A stretch of 56,253 bases of DNA from a virus, in the IMG/VR virus record IMGVR_UViG_3300025154_000119, positions 1 through 56,253 of that record; one strand, written 5' to 3'. The position numbers and the translations under genes were made by a program. Positions 14,967 to 24,478 of the stretch are shown here, piece by piece (position 1 is the first letter of the stretch; each line of letters starts with the position of its first letter). The notes under the pieces were generated by a model. The model saw only the letters and a list, made by a program, of their open reading frames with translations, was not told where the DNA came from and made no database searches.

Positions 14967-15917
14967 ATGGCTTACCCGATTGACGCCAGTTTAGGCACTT
15001 ATGCGAGTGCCGGTGGACTCAGTTCAACTTACATCCCGGAGATCTGGTCGAGTAAATTACTCGAAAAGTTCTATGCCACAACCGTCTTTGCGGCTATCGC
15101 AAACACGGATTACGAATCTGAAATCACGGCAATGGGCGATAAAGTTATCATCCGGACGGTTCCGGATGTAACGATTCGTGATTACAAGATCGGAATCAAC
15201 CTCAACTATGAGCGCCTGCGACAAGCAAACGTCGAACTGCTCATCGACAAGGGCAAGTATTACGCTTTCCCGGTGAACGATCTGGAAAAAAAGCAGTCCG
15301 ACATCAACTATGTCACCAAGTGGGCGGAAGATGCTGCGCAGCAGATGAAAATCACAATCGATTCCGAGATCTTGGGCGACATCTACGACGATGTTAACAG
15401 CGACAACACCGGAACGGCTGCCGGCAAGGAGTCGGAAGATATCAACCTGGGCACCACCGGTACAACCGGTGAAAGCGCCGTTGAGGTAACATCCTCCACG
15501 GTAATCGACAAAATCACCCTGTGCGGCCAGGTCCTGGACGAGCAAAACGTTCCGGAAACCGGGCGGTGGTTTGTTATCCCGGCGTGGATGGGCCAACGTA
15601 TTAAAACGTCGGATCTTAAAGACGCCAGCCTGACCGGTGACGGTAAATCGATTCTGCGCAACGGCCGTATCGGAATGATCGACCGGTTTGAAATTTTCGT
15701 TTCGAACTCTCTGACATCCGTCACCGAAACGTCAACGAAATGCTGGCATACGCTGTTCGGTCACAAGAGCGCGCTGACCTTCGCAAGCCAGCTCGTGAAG
15801 AACGAAACGCTCAAGAATCCGACCGATTTCGGAGATCTTGTGCGAGGGCTTCAGGTGTATGGATACAAGGTTATTCAGCCGACCGCTATCGGTACCCTGT
15901 ACGCCAAGGCTGGATAA
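14967..15917 (+). CDS. Major capsid protein
   Basis: The 316-aa protein (IPEIWSSKLLEKFYATTVFA ... GDKVIIRTVPDVTIRDYKIG ... KYYAFPVNDLEKKQSD) has the composition of an HK97-fold coat protein: N-terminal alpha segment, long spine-helix region ~110-125 (WAEDAAQQMKITIDSEIL) and mixed alpha/beta domains. The GKYYAFPVNDLEKKQSD segment resembles the P22-type coat family. It follows the scaffold gene with a good SD and is followed by a strong terminator, consistent with high separate expression. Confidence 0.87.
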   Translation: MAYPIDASLGTYASAGGLSSTYIPEIWSSKLLEKFYATTVFAAIANTDYESEITAMGDKVIIRTVPDVTIRDYKIGINLNYERLRQANVELLIDKGKYYAFPVNDLEKKQSDINYVTKWAEDAAQQMKITIDSEILGDIYDDVNSDNTGTAAGKESEDINLGTTGTTGESAVEVTSSTVIDKITLCGQVLDEQNVPETGRWFVIPAWMGQRIKTSDLKDASLTGDGKSILRNGRIGMIDRFEIFVSNSLTSVTETSTKCWHTLFGHKSALTFASQLVKNETLKNPTDFGDLVRGLQVYGYKVIQPTAIGTLYAKAG

Positions 15918-15938
15918 ATATCAGGATAACCGAACAAA

Positions 15939-15964
15939 GAACCCCTGATTTTAGGGGTTCTTTT
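15939..15964 (+). terminator. Rho-independent terminator after the capsid gene
   Basis: GAACCCCT and AGGGGTTC form an 8-bp stem with a GATTTT loop, followed by TTTT. Read-through would supply the downstream structural genes at a lower level. Confidence 0.82.
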
Positions 15965-15983
15965 CCCAAAGGAGGGTTTTGAA

Positions 15984-16652
15984 ATGAGACACGAAAACCT
16001 GACCGTCCGGGAGTTATCCGGGTTGTCATTTTTGAATTTGTCAGGCGCTGTTATCGGCGCCGGCAGGACGGACGGAGCACTTATTAAGGCCGGATCAGCA
16101 ACGTCAAGAATCATAAAGGATGTTGCCGATACAAAGTTCATGGCGTTCTATTTTGATAATGGTGCATCGAGCGGGGATAACCGCGGGATGTATTTAAGGC
16201 AATATCTGACCGGCGGCGCCGGAGGAGAGGCCTTGCGAGTCTTCAACACGGTTGAAAACGTTACCGCTGGAACAGCCCATGGGGCACACATTAGCCTTAA
16301 CTTTGGCGCTACGGGGAAAGTATCCGGTCTCGGCGTTGCAATGCGGGCAACGCTTCACATCGCTAATCAAGCAACGCAGTCCGGCACAATGGCAGCCATC
16401 CAGGCCGAGATTTATAGCGATGGCACCACATCCGACCCCGCAAGCTCTGTTGTTTCGTGCATCAGGGTCGTTAACGATGGATCAGCAAAGGATGACGTCG
16501 ATGACGATGCCTTTTTGCTCGATCTTTCCGGTTGGACAAAAGGCGCAGGTCACATGGTGCAAACAGATACCGGCAATGTCGATACACTTCTGAAATGCCG
16601 AGATGTTGATGGTACCAACATCTATATCATGTGTACCAAAACCATTACTTAA
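15984..16652 (+). CDS. Structural protein of unknown function (222 aa)
   Basis: The product is Gly/Ala/Thr-rich and beta-rich, without signal peptide or membrane span. Segments such as SRIIKDVADTKFMAFYFDNG and AFLLDLSGWTKGAGHMVQTD look like jelly-roll/decoration-protein strands. Placed right after the capsid gene with a strong SD (GGAGGG), it is a candidate capsid decoration protein. This is inferred from position and composition only. Confidence 0.65.
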   Translation: MRHENLTVRELSGLSFLNLSGAVIGAGRTDGALIKAGSATSRIIKDVADTKFMAFYFDNGASSGDNRGMYLRQYLTGGAGGEALRVFNTVENVTAGTAHGAHISLNFGATGKVSGLGVAMRATLHIANQATQSGTMAAIQAEIYSDGTTSDPASSVVSCIRVVNDGSAKDDVDDDAFLLDLSGWTKGAGHMVQTDTGNVDTLLKCRDVDGTNIYIMCTKTIT

Positions 16653-16672
16653 TCTTCAAAAGGAAAGGACTT

Positions 16673-16993
16673 ATGCAATTACGAGTGGCTGATAGGCTGG
16701 TGCTTCTGAACTCTATTCCCGCCACCGGGGATATTACGACCTTGAAAATAGTCCGGAAGTTGAGGGAACAATTATCTTTTACGGAAAAAGAACATTCCGA
16801 GCTTAAGTTCAAAGAGGAAGCAAGCCATGTTTTTTGGAATACAGAAGCAGATACGCCAAAAGATATCAACATAGGGCCTAAAGCCGCTCAAATTGTTTCA
16901 GATGCCCTGCAACTACTCAATAAACAGAAAAAATTAACCGAGGACCATTTGCCTGTATGGGAAATGTTTTGCTCGGAAAACGAAGAGGAGTAA
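16673..16993 (+). CDS. Hypothetical 106-aa protein of the head module
   Basis: The start at 16673 (MQLRVADRLVLLNSIP) follows AAAGGAAAGG; an upstream in-frame ATG at 16631 would overlap the previous gene. The pattern DRLVLLNSIPATGDITTLKI ... LREQLSFTEKEHSEL, with a small acidic C-terminus, is seen in small phage proteins of unknown role encoded between capsid and neck genes. Mostly helical, no membrane span. Confidence 0.65.
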   Translation: MQLRVADRLVLLNSIPATGDITTLKIVRKLREQLSFTEKEHSELKFKEEASHVFWNTEADTPKDINIGPKAAQIVSDALQLLNKQKKLTEDHLPVWEMFCSENEEE

Positions 16994-16996
16994 ACT

Positions 16997-17347
16997 ATGA
17001 AGTTTGTAACCGATGAAAGTTATGGGAAAGTGCGACGGGTATTATCCGGAACTATCGGCATTACCGAGCAGGCAAATATCATCGGCATTGTACCGCTTGG
17101 CGCCGTTATCAAAAAGGTTGTTGTAGGAATCACAACTGTTTATGACGGGTCCGCGACGATCGATATCGGAAACGCCACTACGGCTGGCGCCTACATGGCC
17201 AACACCCTGATTACCGAGGGAACGGTGGGAACCTATACGGCATACCCCAACTCGACGTTGACAGCGGACACACCGGTGCTGGCGACTGTTGCCGGAGGGA
17301 CAATTACCACCGGTGCCGCTGTGGTCGAAATCCATTACGAAATTTAA
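16997..17347 (+). CDS. Beta-rich structural protein (116 aa)
   Basis: The sequence is beta-strand- and Gly/Thr/Val-rich (GTIGITEQANIIGIVPLGAV ... TVYDGSATIDIGNATTAG ... TTGAAVVEIHYEI). It resembles small phage capsid-decoration or baseplate-like beta-sandwich proteins. It sits 3 bp after the previous gene in the head module. A structural role is inferred. Confidence 0.65.
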   Translation: MKFVTDESYGKVRRVLSGTIGITEQANIIGIVPLGAVIKKVVVGITTVYDGSATIDIGNATTAGAYMANTLITEGTVGTYTAYPNSTLTADTPVLATVAGGTITTGAAVVEIHYEI

Positions 17348-17368
17348 CGAGCGTGCTTTAGGCGCGTA

Positions 17369-17399
17369 GCGGCCGGAACCTGTAAAACGGTCCGGCCGC
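17369..17399. terminator. GC-rich hairpin, possible weak terminator
   Basis: GCGGCCGGA pairs with TCCGGCCGC across a 13-nt loop. No T-tract follows, so it may pause or stabilise transcripts rather than terminate. It lies between two structural genes. Confidence 0.45.
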
Positions 17400-17417
17400 A
17401 CTATGGAGGATATACCG

Positions 17418-17759
17418 ATGAGCCACACCCATGTGATCATGAGAAAAACAGGAAGAGCGTATATCAGAACCCCTATTTTGGATGCAAAGGCCGATGCTAT
17501 TCCGGCGGTCTGGGATACAGGGCTTGGGAAAGCCGTTCCTTATTTCAAAGCTGCGTCTCCCAAGATGGCAGAAGGCCAAGATGCCGATGAAAATCAACCC
17601 GGCTTAGCCAATGATCTACGCCCGGAACTTGAAAAGCTAACCAAAGCCGAAATATCCGATCTCGCCATGGCGAAGTTTGGCGCTACCATCGAGCACGGAA
17701 ACAAGGCTTCAATGATTGACGCATTCTTAAAACTGGCCGTAGAGGCACTGGAGGCATAA
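17418..17759 (+). CDS. Hypothetical head-module protein with HeH/SAP-like C-terminus
   Basis: Start chosen at 17418 (GGAGG 12 bases upstream). The C-terminal ~40 residues (ELEKLTKAEISDLAMAKFGA ... HGNKASMIDAFLKL) look like a helix-extended-helix (HeH/SAP/LEM-like) motif, which in phage proteins often sits at the end of small head-completion genes. The N-terminus is basic and beta-rich. Next gene starts 3 bp after its stop. Confidence 0.62.
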   Translation: MSHTHVIMRKTGRAYIRTPILDAKADAIPAVWDTGLGKAVPYFKAASPKMAEGQDADENQPGLANDLRPELEKLTKAEISDLAMAKFGATIEHGNKASMIDAFLKLAVEALEA

Positions 17760-17762
17760 CCT

Positions 17763-18458
17763 ATGCCGACGATCACCGCACAAAATATCATCCAGCGGGT
17801 TTTGATTACCCTGCATGAGGATTTGACATCTCCGGTACGATGGGACAAAGACCGGCTTTTGCTGGCCCTAAACGATGCCCAGCGGCAAATTGTCAAATTT
17901 AAGCCAGAATCCTATGCTGTTACGGCTTCAGTGGCGACTGTGGCCGGAAGCAAGCAATCAATCCCGGCCGCTGGTATTCAGCTGATTGACATCATCCGGA
18001 ATATGGGGGCATCACCCGGGACAACCCCGGGGAAGGTCATCCGGAGATGCACCAGGGCGGAGTTGGACGAAGAAAGGCCCGACTGGCACACCGAAAGCCC
18101 CAGCGCGGTTGCCAGGAACTTCGTTTTTGACCCTCGAAACCCGAAAACTTATTACCTTTGGCCGTCTCAGCCGTCATCTGGAATGGGGTATGTAGAAATG
18201 ACATATGCCGCATCTCCGGCGGATGTAACAGTTTCTGACTGGACGTCAGGGTCAAACGTCATCACCCTGGATGATATCTACAACGTCGATATCTACCATT
18301 GGATTCTTTATGTCGCCTACTCCAAGGATGCAACGCACTCATCCAATGCAGCACGGGCAGCGGCTTATTACCAGATGTTTTTGCAAGGGCTTGGGTTGAT
18401 GGATCAGGCGGAAACCAATATGGCCTTGCCGCCCACTCCAACGACCATGAAATCATAG
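17763..18458 (+). CDS. Head-tail adaptor, DUF6682-like
   Basis: The 231-aa protein matches the pattern of the phage family annotated DUF6682: ALNDAQRQIVKFKPESYAVT, QSIPAAGIQLIDIIRNMGAS, PDWHTESPSA and FVFDPRNPKTYYLWPSQP. These are podovirus neck/adaptor-type proteins encoded downstream of the capsid. The N-terminal HTH-like helices would dock to the portal ring. Placement before a second adaptor and the nozzle-like gene supports this. Confidence 0.75.
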   Translation: MPTITAQNIIQRVLITLHEDLTSPVRWDKDRLLLALNDAQRQIVKFKPESYAVTASVATVAGSKQSIPAAGIQLIDIIRNMGASPGTTPGKVIRRCTRAELDEERPDWHTESPSAVARNFVFDPRNPKTYYLWPSQPSSGMGYVEMTYAASPADVTVSDWTSGSNVITLDDIYNVDIYHWILYVAYSKDATHSSNAARAAAYYQMFLQGLGLMDQAETNMALPPTPTTMKS

Positions 18459-18467
18459 GAGCGCAGA

Positions 18468-19022
18468 ATGTACTATTCTGAAATGGTAGATTCGGTTCAG
18501 CCAGGAATAAGCGCTCCCGCATTCGTGGTTGAAGGGAAAATTCAGGATGCCGTTATCCAGTTTTGCGAAGAAACGGGGATCTGGGTAACGGACCTGGACG
18601 CAATCAATACCGTTGCCGATGAAGACACTTATGACCTCGAATCTTTTGACGGTGTCATCAACAGCGTTTTATCCATCAAGGATGAAAACGATTACGAGCT
18701 TGGGTTCAGCGTGGCTGATGATTTTTCAGCCTTCGTTCTTGATTCAACCCCATCGTCAGTGTTTGCGATCACGCCCAAAGTCGTGCTGATACCGGAGGTC
18801 GGCGGCGGGGAGTTTCCCGACTTTATTTATGCTCGTCACCGGGAGGCGCTCATTGCCGGCGCCAGATACAAACTGTTTGAAATGCCAAACAGAACATGGA
18901 GCCATGACGGTGAAGCGGCGAAGTCGTTGCTGAAGTTCAGAAAAGGAATTACCCGGGCGAACCAGACGTTGCTTCTGGGCAGAAAAAAAGAGTCGTTCGT
19001 CAAAATGATCCCATTTGTATAA
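18468..19022 (+). CDS. Head-tail connector-like protein (184 aa)
   Basis: The N-terminus (VVEGKIQDAVIQFCEETGIW) and C-terminus (ALIAGARYKLFEMPNRTWSH) are helical; the middle is a beta domain. This helical-beta-helical layout is seen in podovirus tail-adaptor (T7 gp11/P22 gp4-like) proteins. It precedes the nozzle-like protein and has a good SD (AGGAG). Its family is not firmly recognised. Confidence 0.65.
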   Translation: MYYSEMVDSVQPGISAPAFVVEGKIQDAVIQFCEETGIWVTDLDAINTVADEDTYDLESFDGVINSVLSIKDENDYELGFSVADDFSAFVLDSTPSSVFAITPKVVLIPEVGGGEFPDFIYARHREALIAGARYKLFEMPNRTWSHDGEAAKSLLKFRKGITRANQTLLLGRKKESFVKMIPFV

Positions 19023-19035
19023 GGGGAACTTGTTC

Positions 19036-20712
19036 ATGAAGCTTGCTCAAGCTGTTTTTGCCGGCATGGCCCCCAGGGTCGAGCCGCATTTGCTCGAAGA
19101 GTCCCAGGGCCAAGACGCCACCAATTGCAAGCTGGTTTCCGGGGCGCTCCAAGCGCTCTACGACTCCATAGTTGCCAGCTCTCCAAGCGGCTCGTCTCTG
19201 GTGGACCTGTATAATTTCGACGGCACATGGCTTACCTTTACGGCGAAAACCAATATCGCCAGGGCGCCGGTCTACAACACAGACAACCGGTTCTATTACA
19301 CGGTTTCCGGGTCAGCGCCTCGAAAAGCGCTCAAAGCCTCATACCCGACCAGTTTCAAAATGGGAGTGCCAAAGCCAGCTTCTATTCCGACTATCACGCT
19401 CTATACTGACCCTGGCGGCATCGGTGAAAACCTTCAGGATGAGGTGTCATACGTTTTTTGCTGGGTAACAGGATGGGGCGAGCAGGGGCCACCGAGCGAC
19501 CCGAGTGCCATCACTGAAATCATGGATAATCAATATGTCGGGATAACCGCCGGCATCACATTGCCGACAAACCATGACACCGATTACAATATCGTCGGGT
19601 ACCGCCTGTTCCGGCTGAGTCATGGGTTAACCGGATCAGAATATTTGCAGGTCTACACGGCGGAATGGACGGACAGTTCGACAACCGGCGGGCATATCCC
19701 GATATCAGATTTGACCCCAACCGATAGGGACGGATCGAATTATGCCCTGATAGATGGGACTAACCTGGGGGGCGCGCTCTCTTCAAACGGGTACCAGGAA
19801 CCACCTGCCACCATGGACGGTCTCATTTTACTGTCAAACGGGGTTTGCGCTGGGTTTTATGGAAACGAAATCGCCCTTTCAGAACCGTTTTTGCCGTTTG
19901 CCTGGAACCCGGATTATGCCCTTGCCGCTGATTATCCCATAACGGCACTGGCATCCTACGACACCGCCATTGTGGTGCTGACAAACGCATACCCCTATAT
20001 TATCGACTGCTATGACCCGGCAAACGCCACCATGAAGCGCATTAACGTGCCCTATCCGTGCGCCTCCCTGGATAGCGTTATAAGCGGCAATGGGTTTGTG
20101 GCTTACGCCTCAACGGTGGGCTTTATCCGGATCAGCGCTAACGGTGTTGAAAACCTAACCGAAGCTCTTTTTACTGACGAGCAGTGGACGGCCCTTGTCC
20201 CTTCCACAATGATTTGCAGATTTTACGATGATCGGTTTTATTTTTTCACATCGGCTGCAAAGACGGGATTTATAATCGATTTATCGTCTCAAATTGGGGC
20301 CTATATCCCGTTTACGATGACTAACAAGACGTATGGGGCTACGGTTTCGGTTAATCCCCACGGGCTTTATCTCCTGACAAAAACAGATGCGGGCGTATTC
20401 AAGATCGAGAAATGGGAGGGAGCGACAAGCAGAAAAGCGGCTACTTATACCAGCAGATTGATGAAGCTCCAAGCCCCCATCAACTTCCAATGCGCGCGGG
20501 TTCAGGGAACCCAAAGCTCCATCAACACCGTCACGTTCCAGCTTTATGGTGACGGGGCCTTGATCCACACCAAAACAGTTTCCGATGATGATTCGTTCTG
20601 GCTCCCCGGGGGGAAGCTTTACCAGGATATTGAGGTAAAACTTGCTACCGGCGTAGCAAAAGTGACGTCGTGGGAGTTGTCAACCTCCGTTGAAGAGTTG
20701 ATAGGAGGATAG
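19036..20712 (+). CDS. Tail nozzle-like beta-propeller protein
   Basis: From the ATG at 19036 (AAGGGG upstream) the protein is 558 aa and beta-rich, with blade-like repeats (DNRFYYTVSG, YGNEIALSEPFLPFAWNPDY, AIVVLTNAYPYIIDC, RFYDDRFYFFTSA, NPHGLYLLTKTDAGVFK). Beta-propeller composition plus the position after two adaptors matches the podovirus tail tube/nozzle (T7 gp12- or P22 gp10-like). There is no tape measure or major tail tube gene in the window, which supports a short-tailed virion. Confidence 0.72.
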   Translation: MKLAQAVFAGMAPRVEPHLLEESQGQDATNCKLVSGALQALYDSIVASSPSGSSLVDLYNFDGTWLTFTAKTNIARAPVYNTDNRFYYTVSGSAPRKALKASYPTSFKMGVPKPASIPTITLYTDPGGIGENLQDEVSYVFCWVTGWGEQGPPSDPSAITEIMDNQYVGITAGITLPTNHDTDYNIVGYRLFRLSHGLTGSEYLQVYTAEWTDSSTTGGHIPISDLTPTDRDGSNYALIDGTNLGGALSSNGYQEPPATMDGLILLSNGVCAGFYGNEIALSEPFLPFAWNPDYALAADYPITALASYDTAIVVLTNAYPYIIDCYDPANATMKRINVPYPCASLDSVISGNGFVAYASTVGFIRISANGVENLTEALFTDEQWTALVPSTMICRFYDDRFYFFTSAAKTGFIIDLSSQIGAYIPFTMTNKTYGATVSVNPHGLYLLTKTDAGVFKIEKWEGATSRKAATYTSRLMKLQAPINFQCARVQGTQSSINTVTFQLYGDGALIHTKTVSDDDSFWLPGGKLYQDIEVKLATGVAKVTSWELSTSVEELIGG

Positions 20713-20713
20713 T

Positions 20714-23700
20714 ATGGCCCGGTCTGCAACAATGCCCGTTATCCCGGACGTACCTGCCGGCATCGATGCGGCCTTAACCGCATTTTTAAAACCGATCAAG
20801 GTAACAATCGATACCCGTGAGGGCAGAATTGCAAGCTCAGGGGATCAGCTTGTCACCTTCAATATTCTTTCCGATCTTGGCATTGACGTCAACTCCAGGT
20901 ACCAAATACCATCGACACCCCCAACATCCCGAATTACCGGGGATTCGATACCGCCCGGCATCCCGACAGATTTTACGGTCCTTCCGGTCGGCATCAATTC
21001 ACATCGACTTCAATGGACAAACCCCAGCGATAAAGACCTTTGGGCGGTAGAGGTATGGTACAGCAACACCAACGATATAACGACTTCAGCGCTCCTTGCG
21101 GTAGTTACCATACCAGATGCCCAGCGGGGCCAGCAAAGCGCCTACACTCATTCGGGGATTGATTCGACCCTTGGTTACCATTATTGGCTAAGGTCAAAGG
21201 ATTGGTCTGGGAACCTTTCTAATTTCGCAGCTGTTGGTACCGTTGTTGCCGCGGATAATCCTTCGCTTGGGGATCTGATTGCAGACCTGACCGGTATTAT
21301 CGACTACGCTCAATTGTCATTAGATTTGCAGGGCGACATTGACCTTGCCGCCGGTCTGGATGGGAAGTTGGTCCTTTCCAACAACGTCGATGGCCATGTT
21401 TCCGGCGTGGTGCTGGTAAACGATGGGACAACCTCAGATTTCACGATTGTTTGTGATAAATTCAAGATCGTCAACAACTCCGACCCGGGGAACATCACGG
21501 TTCCTTTTGTGGTGGGGACCATTGACGGGACTTCAGCCGTTGGGATTAGCGGGGCGCTTCTGGTTGATGGGTCAATTTTAGCAAGATCGATAGCGGCCGG
21601 CAGTATAACGGCGGATAGGATAGCGGTTGGCACCCTCACGCCGTATGAAATGGCCCCCGGCACTGTCCCCATCTGGCAAGGTACTTATTCGGCGGCCACG
21701 GTTTACGAAAAGGGCGACGCTGTTTTTTACAACGGATCGTCATTCACCTATATCAACGACACCCCTGGGGCTGGGCATACTCCGGCAGATGATTCGTATT
21801 GGGATTTTTACGCGCAGGCTGGTACATCTGGATCGTCTGGATATAACGCAGCAACTCTTGTGGCCTACCTCCGAAGCGCCACAACACCAGGGACCACCCC
21901 GGGAGCGCTGACCTATACTTTTTCAACGGCAGATTGGACACCGGGCAACTCCTGGTCAAAGACAGTTCCTTCCGGCACCGATCCGGTATGGGCGGTCGCA
22001 GTTACGGCCTACTCAAACACCGATACTAATAGCATTCTTTCAACAGATTGGAGCGCTCCGGTTCAGGTTTTTGCTAACGGCGAAACGGGAGCAAGCGGCC
22101 TGAATGTTGCGACGGCATATCTTTATCAAAGGACAGCTTCCAGCACGGCGCCAACGGCGATGCCAACGGCGGCTTTAACCTTCACATTCGCAACGGGTGC
22201 CATCACTGGTACCCCTGGCAACAGCTGGACCGCGGCGATACCGGCGCTTGATGCCTCAAAGCCGTATTTGTGGGTGACTACGGCGACCGCAAGCAATACG
22301 GCAGCTACTGATTCGATTGCCGTCGGAGAGTGGGCGGCATCGAGGTTATTGTCGCAGGACGGATCGGCGGGTACAGCAGCAAGAAGCGTTTCCTTGACGG
22401 CAAACGACCAGGCTACAATATACGACGTGGAAGGCGAGCGGGACACGCCATTTTACACCTATGTTTACGCAGAAGCTTATAATACTTCCGGTACGGTCTA
22501 TTATGAATTCGTCCTTGAGGGGACAACTGTTCAAAATACCACGGCGTCATCCTATACGTACTATCCCCCCGATACATTCGCAGAAATGCCTCAAAAGATC
22601 GAGGTGAACATCAGAGAGGGTGCGAGTTCCGGAACGATACTTGCGAGCGATAGCATGACCTTTTTTGGCGTTAGGGCCGGTGCAAGTGCCATCACCGTCG
22701 GGAACTCGAACGCGGCGCATGTGCTGCCGGCAAGTTCTGAGGGTACCGTTTCTTCTTATGCCGGGTCGGGGACCATATTGTCTGTTTGGGAAGGGGCGAC
22801 ACAGTTATCCTATTCTACCAGTGGGAATTCGACGTGGAATGTTGTCTCAGCCGTTGGCAGTTCCATTACAGTCGGCACCCCAAGCACCGTAGGCCAAACG
22901 AGGGTTTACGGCAACCACAGCGCTATGACGGCGGATCTTGCGACGGTCACGTATACCATAGCTGTTAGAAACGCGGGGGGGGCAACTCAAACATTCACGG
23001 TGCTCCAATCGTTCAGCAAATCAAAAGCGGGCGTTGATGGCGCGGACGGAGCTGATGGGGCTGAAGGTGCGCCTGGTCCCGGAGTCGTTTATCGGGGTGC
23101 GTTTGCGGCAGGCACTTATTATTACACAGCAAAGCGAAGAGATATTGTATCGTATTCAGGGTCTTATTATCTTTATAATGTCCCAACCTCTGATAGCGGT
23201 GCTTCTGAATCTTCCTGGAGCGCCGGTGACTGGACCGCCTTCGGTGCGACATTTTCAAGCGTTGCCACTGACATTTTGCTGGCGGTTGACGCAACGATTT
23301 TGAAGTATTTGACCATCGGCAGCACAGGGGGACTTAGGTCTACTGGAAAAGATTCTTATGCTGACACGACGGCAGGGTACTGGCTTGGTTATGATAGTTC
23401 AGCCTACAAGTTAAATATTGGGAACTCAACAGATTACATAAAATGGACTGGATCAGCGCTTTCAATTGCCTCATCTTCAGCAGCAGCCATAACCATCAGC
23501 GGGGCGGGCGGAATAACGCTTAACTCTGGCGGAGGGGTCACCGTAAATTCTGGTGGTAACATTAAGTTAGTTGGGGCATCGTATGACCCCGGAATGATAG
23601 TCTTATATGGGTCTTCTTACAGCACAGAATTTTATACAATTCTAAATGGGGCAAGCATTCACATTAGGCCAACTATAGCGTCAGCGGTAACATTATATTT

Positions 23701-24322
23701 TGGTGATCCAAGTACTGATAGACGTTACTCTGCCATAGTATCTTACGCCAATACGTTTTCTATTGTTGCGTATACAACGTGTAATATAGATTGTCCTGAT
23801 TTTGACCTCGATGCCTCAGATGATATTTTTATTGATGCCGGCGACAATATAAGCATTACCGCAGCAGACCTTTTAACCCTTACGGCAGATGACATTATCT
23901 GCACAGGCCAGCTTCGTCCTGAAGCAGCAAACACGCGGGATTGTGGAACAGCAACCTATTACTGGCGGGGTGTTTGCTCTGATGATTATTACTATAAAAC
24001 TACAGGAACCTTAATCCCCTTTGATCATCTTGACGACCTTGCAATTATAGACTCAGCAAAACCGAAGATTAATGAGGTAACCGGGAAAGAAGCTCTTGAT
24101 GTGTCTGGCTTTCCGGATGATTTTTTTATGAAGGATGATGCCGGCAATGTAAATCGAGAGTGGATGTGTAATAAAAACGTTTCAACTCTTTTAATAGGTG
24201 CTGTTAAGCAGGCAAATAAAGTTATTACCGAAGACGTCATAGAACAATTCAACGCAATGATAGAAGACCACCAGCAACGCATTGCCAAACTGGAAGCGCA
24301 AATAAATAAGGAGACAGTGTAA
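20714..24322 (+). CDS. Tail fibre/receptor-binding protein (1202 aa)
   Basis: Domains in order: a fibronectin-type-III-like domain (~78-178); a J-protein/DUF1983-like segment (~220-310, including FTIVCDKFKIVN, VPFVVGTIDG and DGSILARSIAAGSITADRIA); a carbohydrate-binding-like module (~316-365, YEKGDAVFYNGSSFTYIND); two ~90-aa repeats (~366-555) each with TPGNSW; a collagen-like GADGADGAEGAPGPG stretch (~774-792); another carbohydrate-binding-like module (~795-860); Gly/Ser/Thr-rich strands; and a C-terminal trimerisation region ending in the coiled coil IAKLEAQIN. A canonical S74 autoprotease is not visible. It should bind the host receptor. Confidence 0.85.
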   Translation: MARSATMPVIPDVPAGIDAALTAFLKPIKVTIDTREGRIASSGDQLVTFNILSDLGIDVNSRYQIPSTPPTSRITGDSIPPGIPTDFTVLPVGINSHRLQWTNPSDKDLWAVEVWYSNTNDITTSALLAVVTIPDAQRGQQSAYTHSGIDSTLGYHYWLRSKDWSGNLSNFAAVGTVVAADNPSLGDLIADLTGIIDYAQLSLDLQGDIDLAAGLDGKLVLSNNVDGHVSGVVLVNDGTTSDFTIVCDKFKIVNNSDPGNITVPFVVGTIDGTSAVGISGALLVDGSILARSIAAGSITADRIAVGTLTPYEMAPGTVPIWQGTYSAATVYEKGDAVFYNGSSFTYINDTPGAGHTPADDSYWDFYAQAGTSGSSGYNAATLVAYLRSATTPGTTPGALTYTFSTADWTPGNSWSKTVPSGTDPVWAVAVTAYSNTDTNSILSTDWSAPVQVFANGETGASGLNVATAYLYQRTASSTAPTAMPTAALTFTFATGAITGTPGNSWTAAIPALDASKPYLWVTTATASNTAATDSIAVGEWAASRLLSQDGSAGTAARSVSLTANDQATIYDVEGERDTPFYTYVYAEAYNTSGTVYYEFVLEGTTVQNTTASSYTYYPPDTFAEMPQKIEVNIREGASSGTILASDSMTFFGVRAGASAITVGNSNAAHVLPASSEGTVSSYAGSGTILSVWEGATQLSYSTSGNSTWNVVSAVGSSITVGTPSTVGQTRVYGNHSAMTADLATVTYTIAVRNAGGATQTFTVLQSFSKSKAGVDGADGADGAEGAPGPGVVYRGAFAAGTYYYTAKRRDIVSYSGSYYLYNVPTSDSGASESSWSAGDWTAFGATFSSVATDILLAVDATILKYLTIGSTGGLRSTGKDSYADTTAGYWLGYDSSAYKLNIGNSTDYIKWTGSALSIASSSAAAITISGAGGITLNSGGGVTVNSGGNIKLVGASYDPGMIVLYGSSYSTEFYTILNGASIHIRPTIASAVTLYFGDPSTDRRYSAIVSYANTFSIVAYTTCNIDCPDFDLDASDDIFIDAGDNISITAADLLTLTADDIICTGQLRPEAANTRDCGTATYYWRGVCSDDYYYKTTGTLIPFDHLDDLAIIDSAKPKINEVTGKEALDVSGFPDDFFMKDDAGNVNREWMCNKNVSTLLIGAVKQANKVITEDVIEQFNAMIEDHQQRIAKLEAQINKETV

Positions 24323-24478
24323 ATGGATCAGCAAATCCCAATGCAAAAATTCAAAGAATGGATCGCCGAACTGTATCTTGAAAAAAAGGCCATGGAGATG
24401 GTCATCCAGTCGCAGGCGGAAGAAATTGCGGCGATGAAGTCCGCCTCAGAACAAAAGAAGGTCGAGTCCAATGTGTGA
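24323..24478 (+). CDS. 51-aa coiled-coil protein after the fibre gene
   Basis: The start at 24323 directly follows the fibre stop, with AAGGAG inside the fibre's last codons. The product is helical (FKEWIAELYLEKKAMEMVI, QAEEIAAMKSASEQKK). Its stop overlaps the start of the next gene. Tiny coiled-coil proteins at this place often act as fibre-assembly factors or as a fibre-tip partner; the role is inferred. Confidence 0.6.
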   Translation: MDQQIPMQKFKEWIAELYLEKKAMEMVIQSQAEEIAAMKSASEQKKVESNV

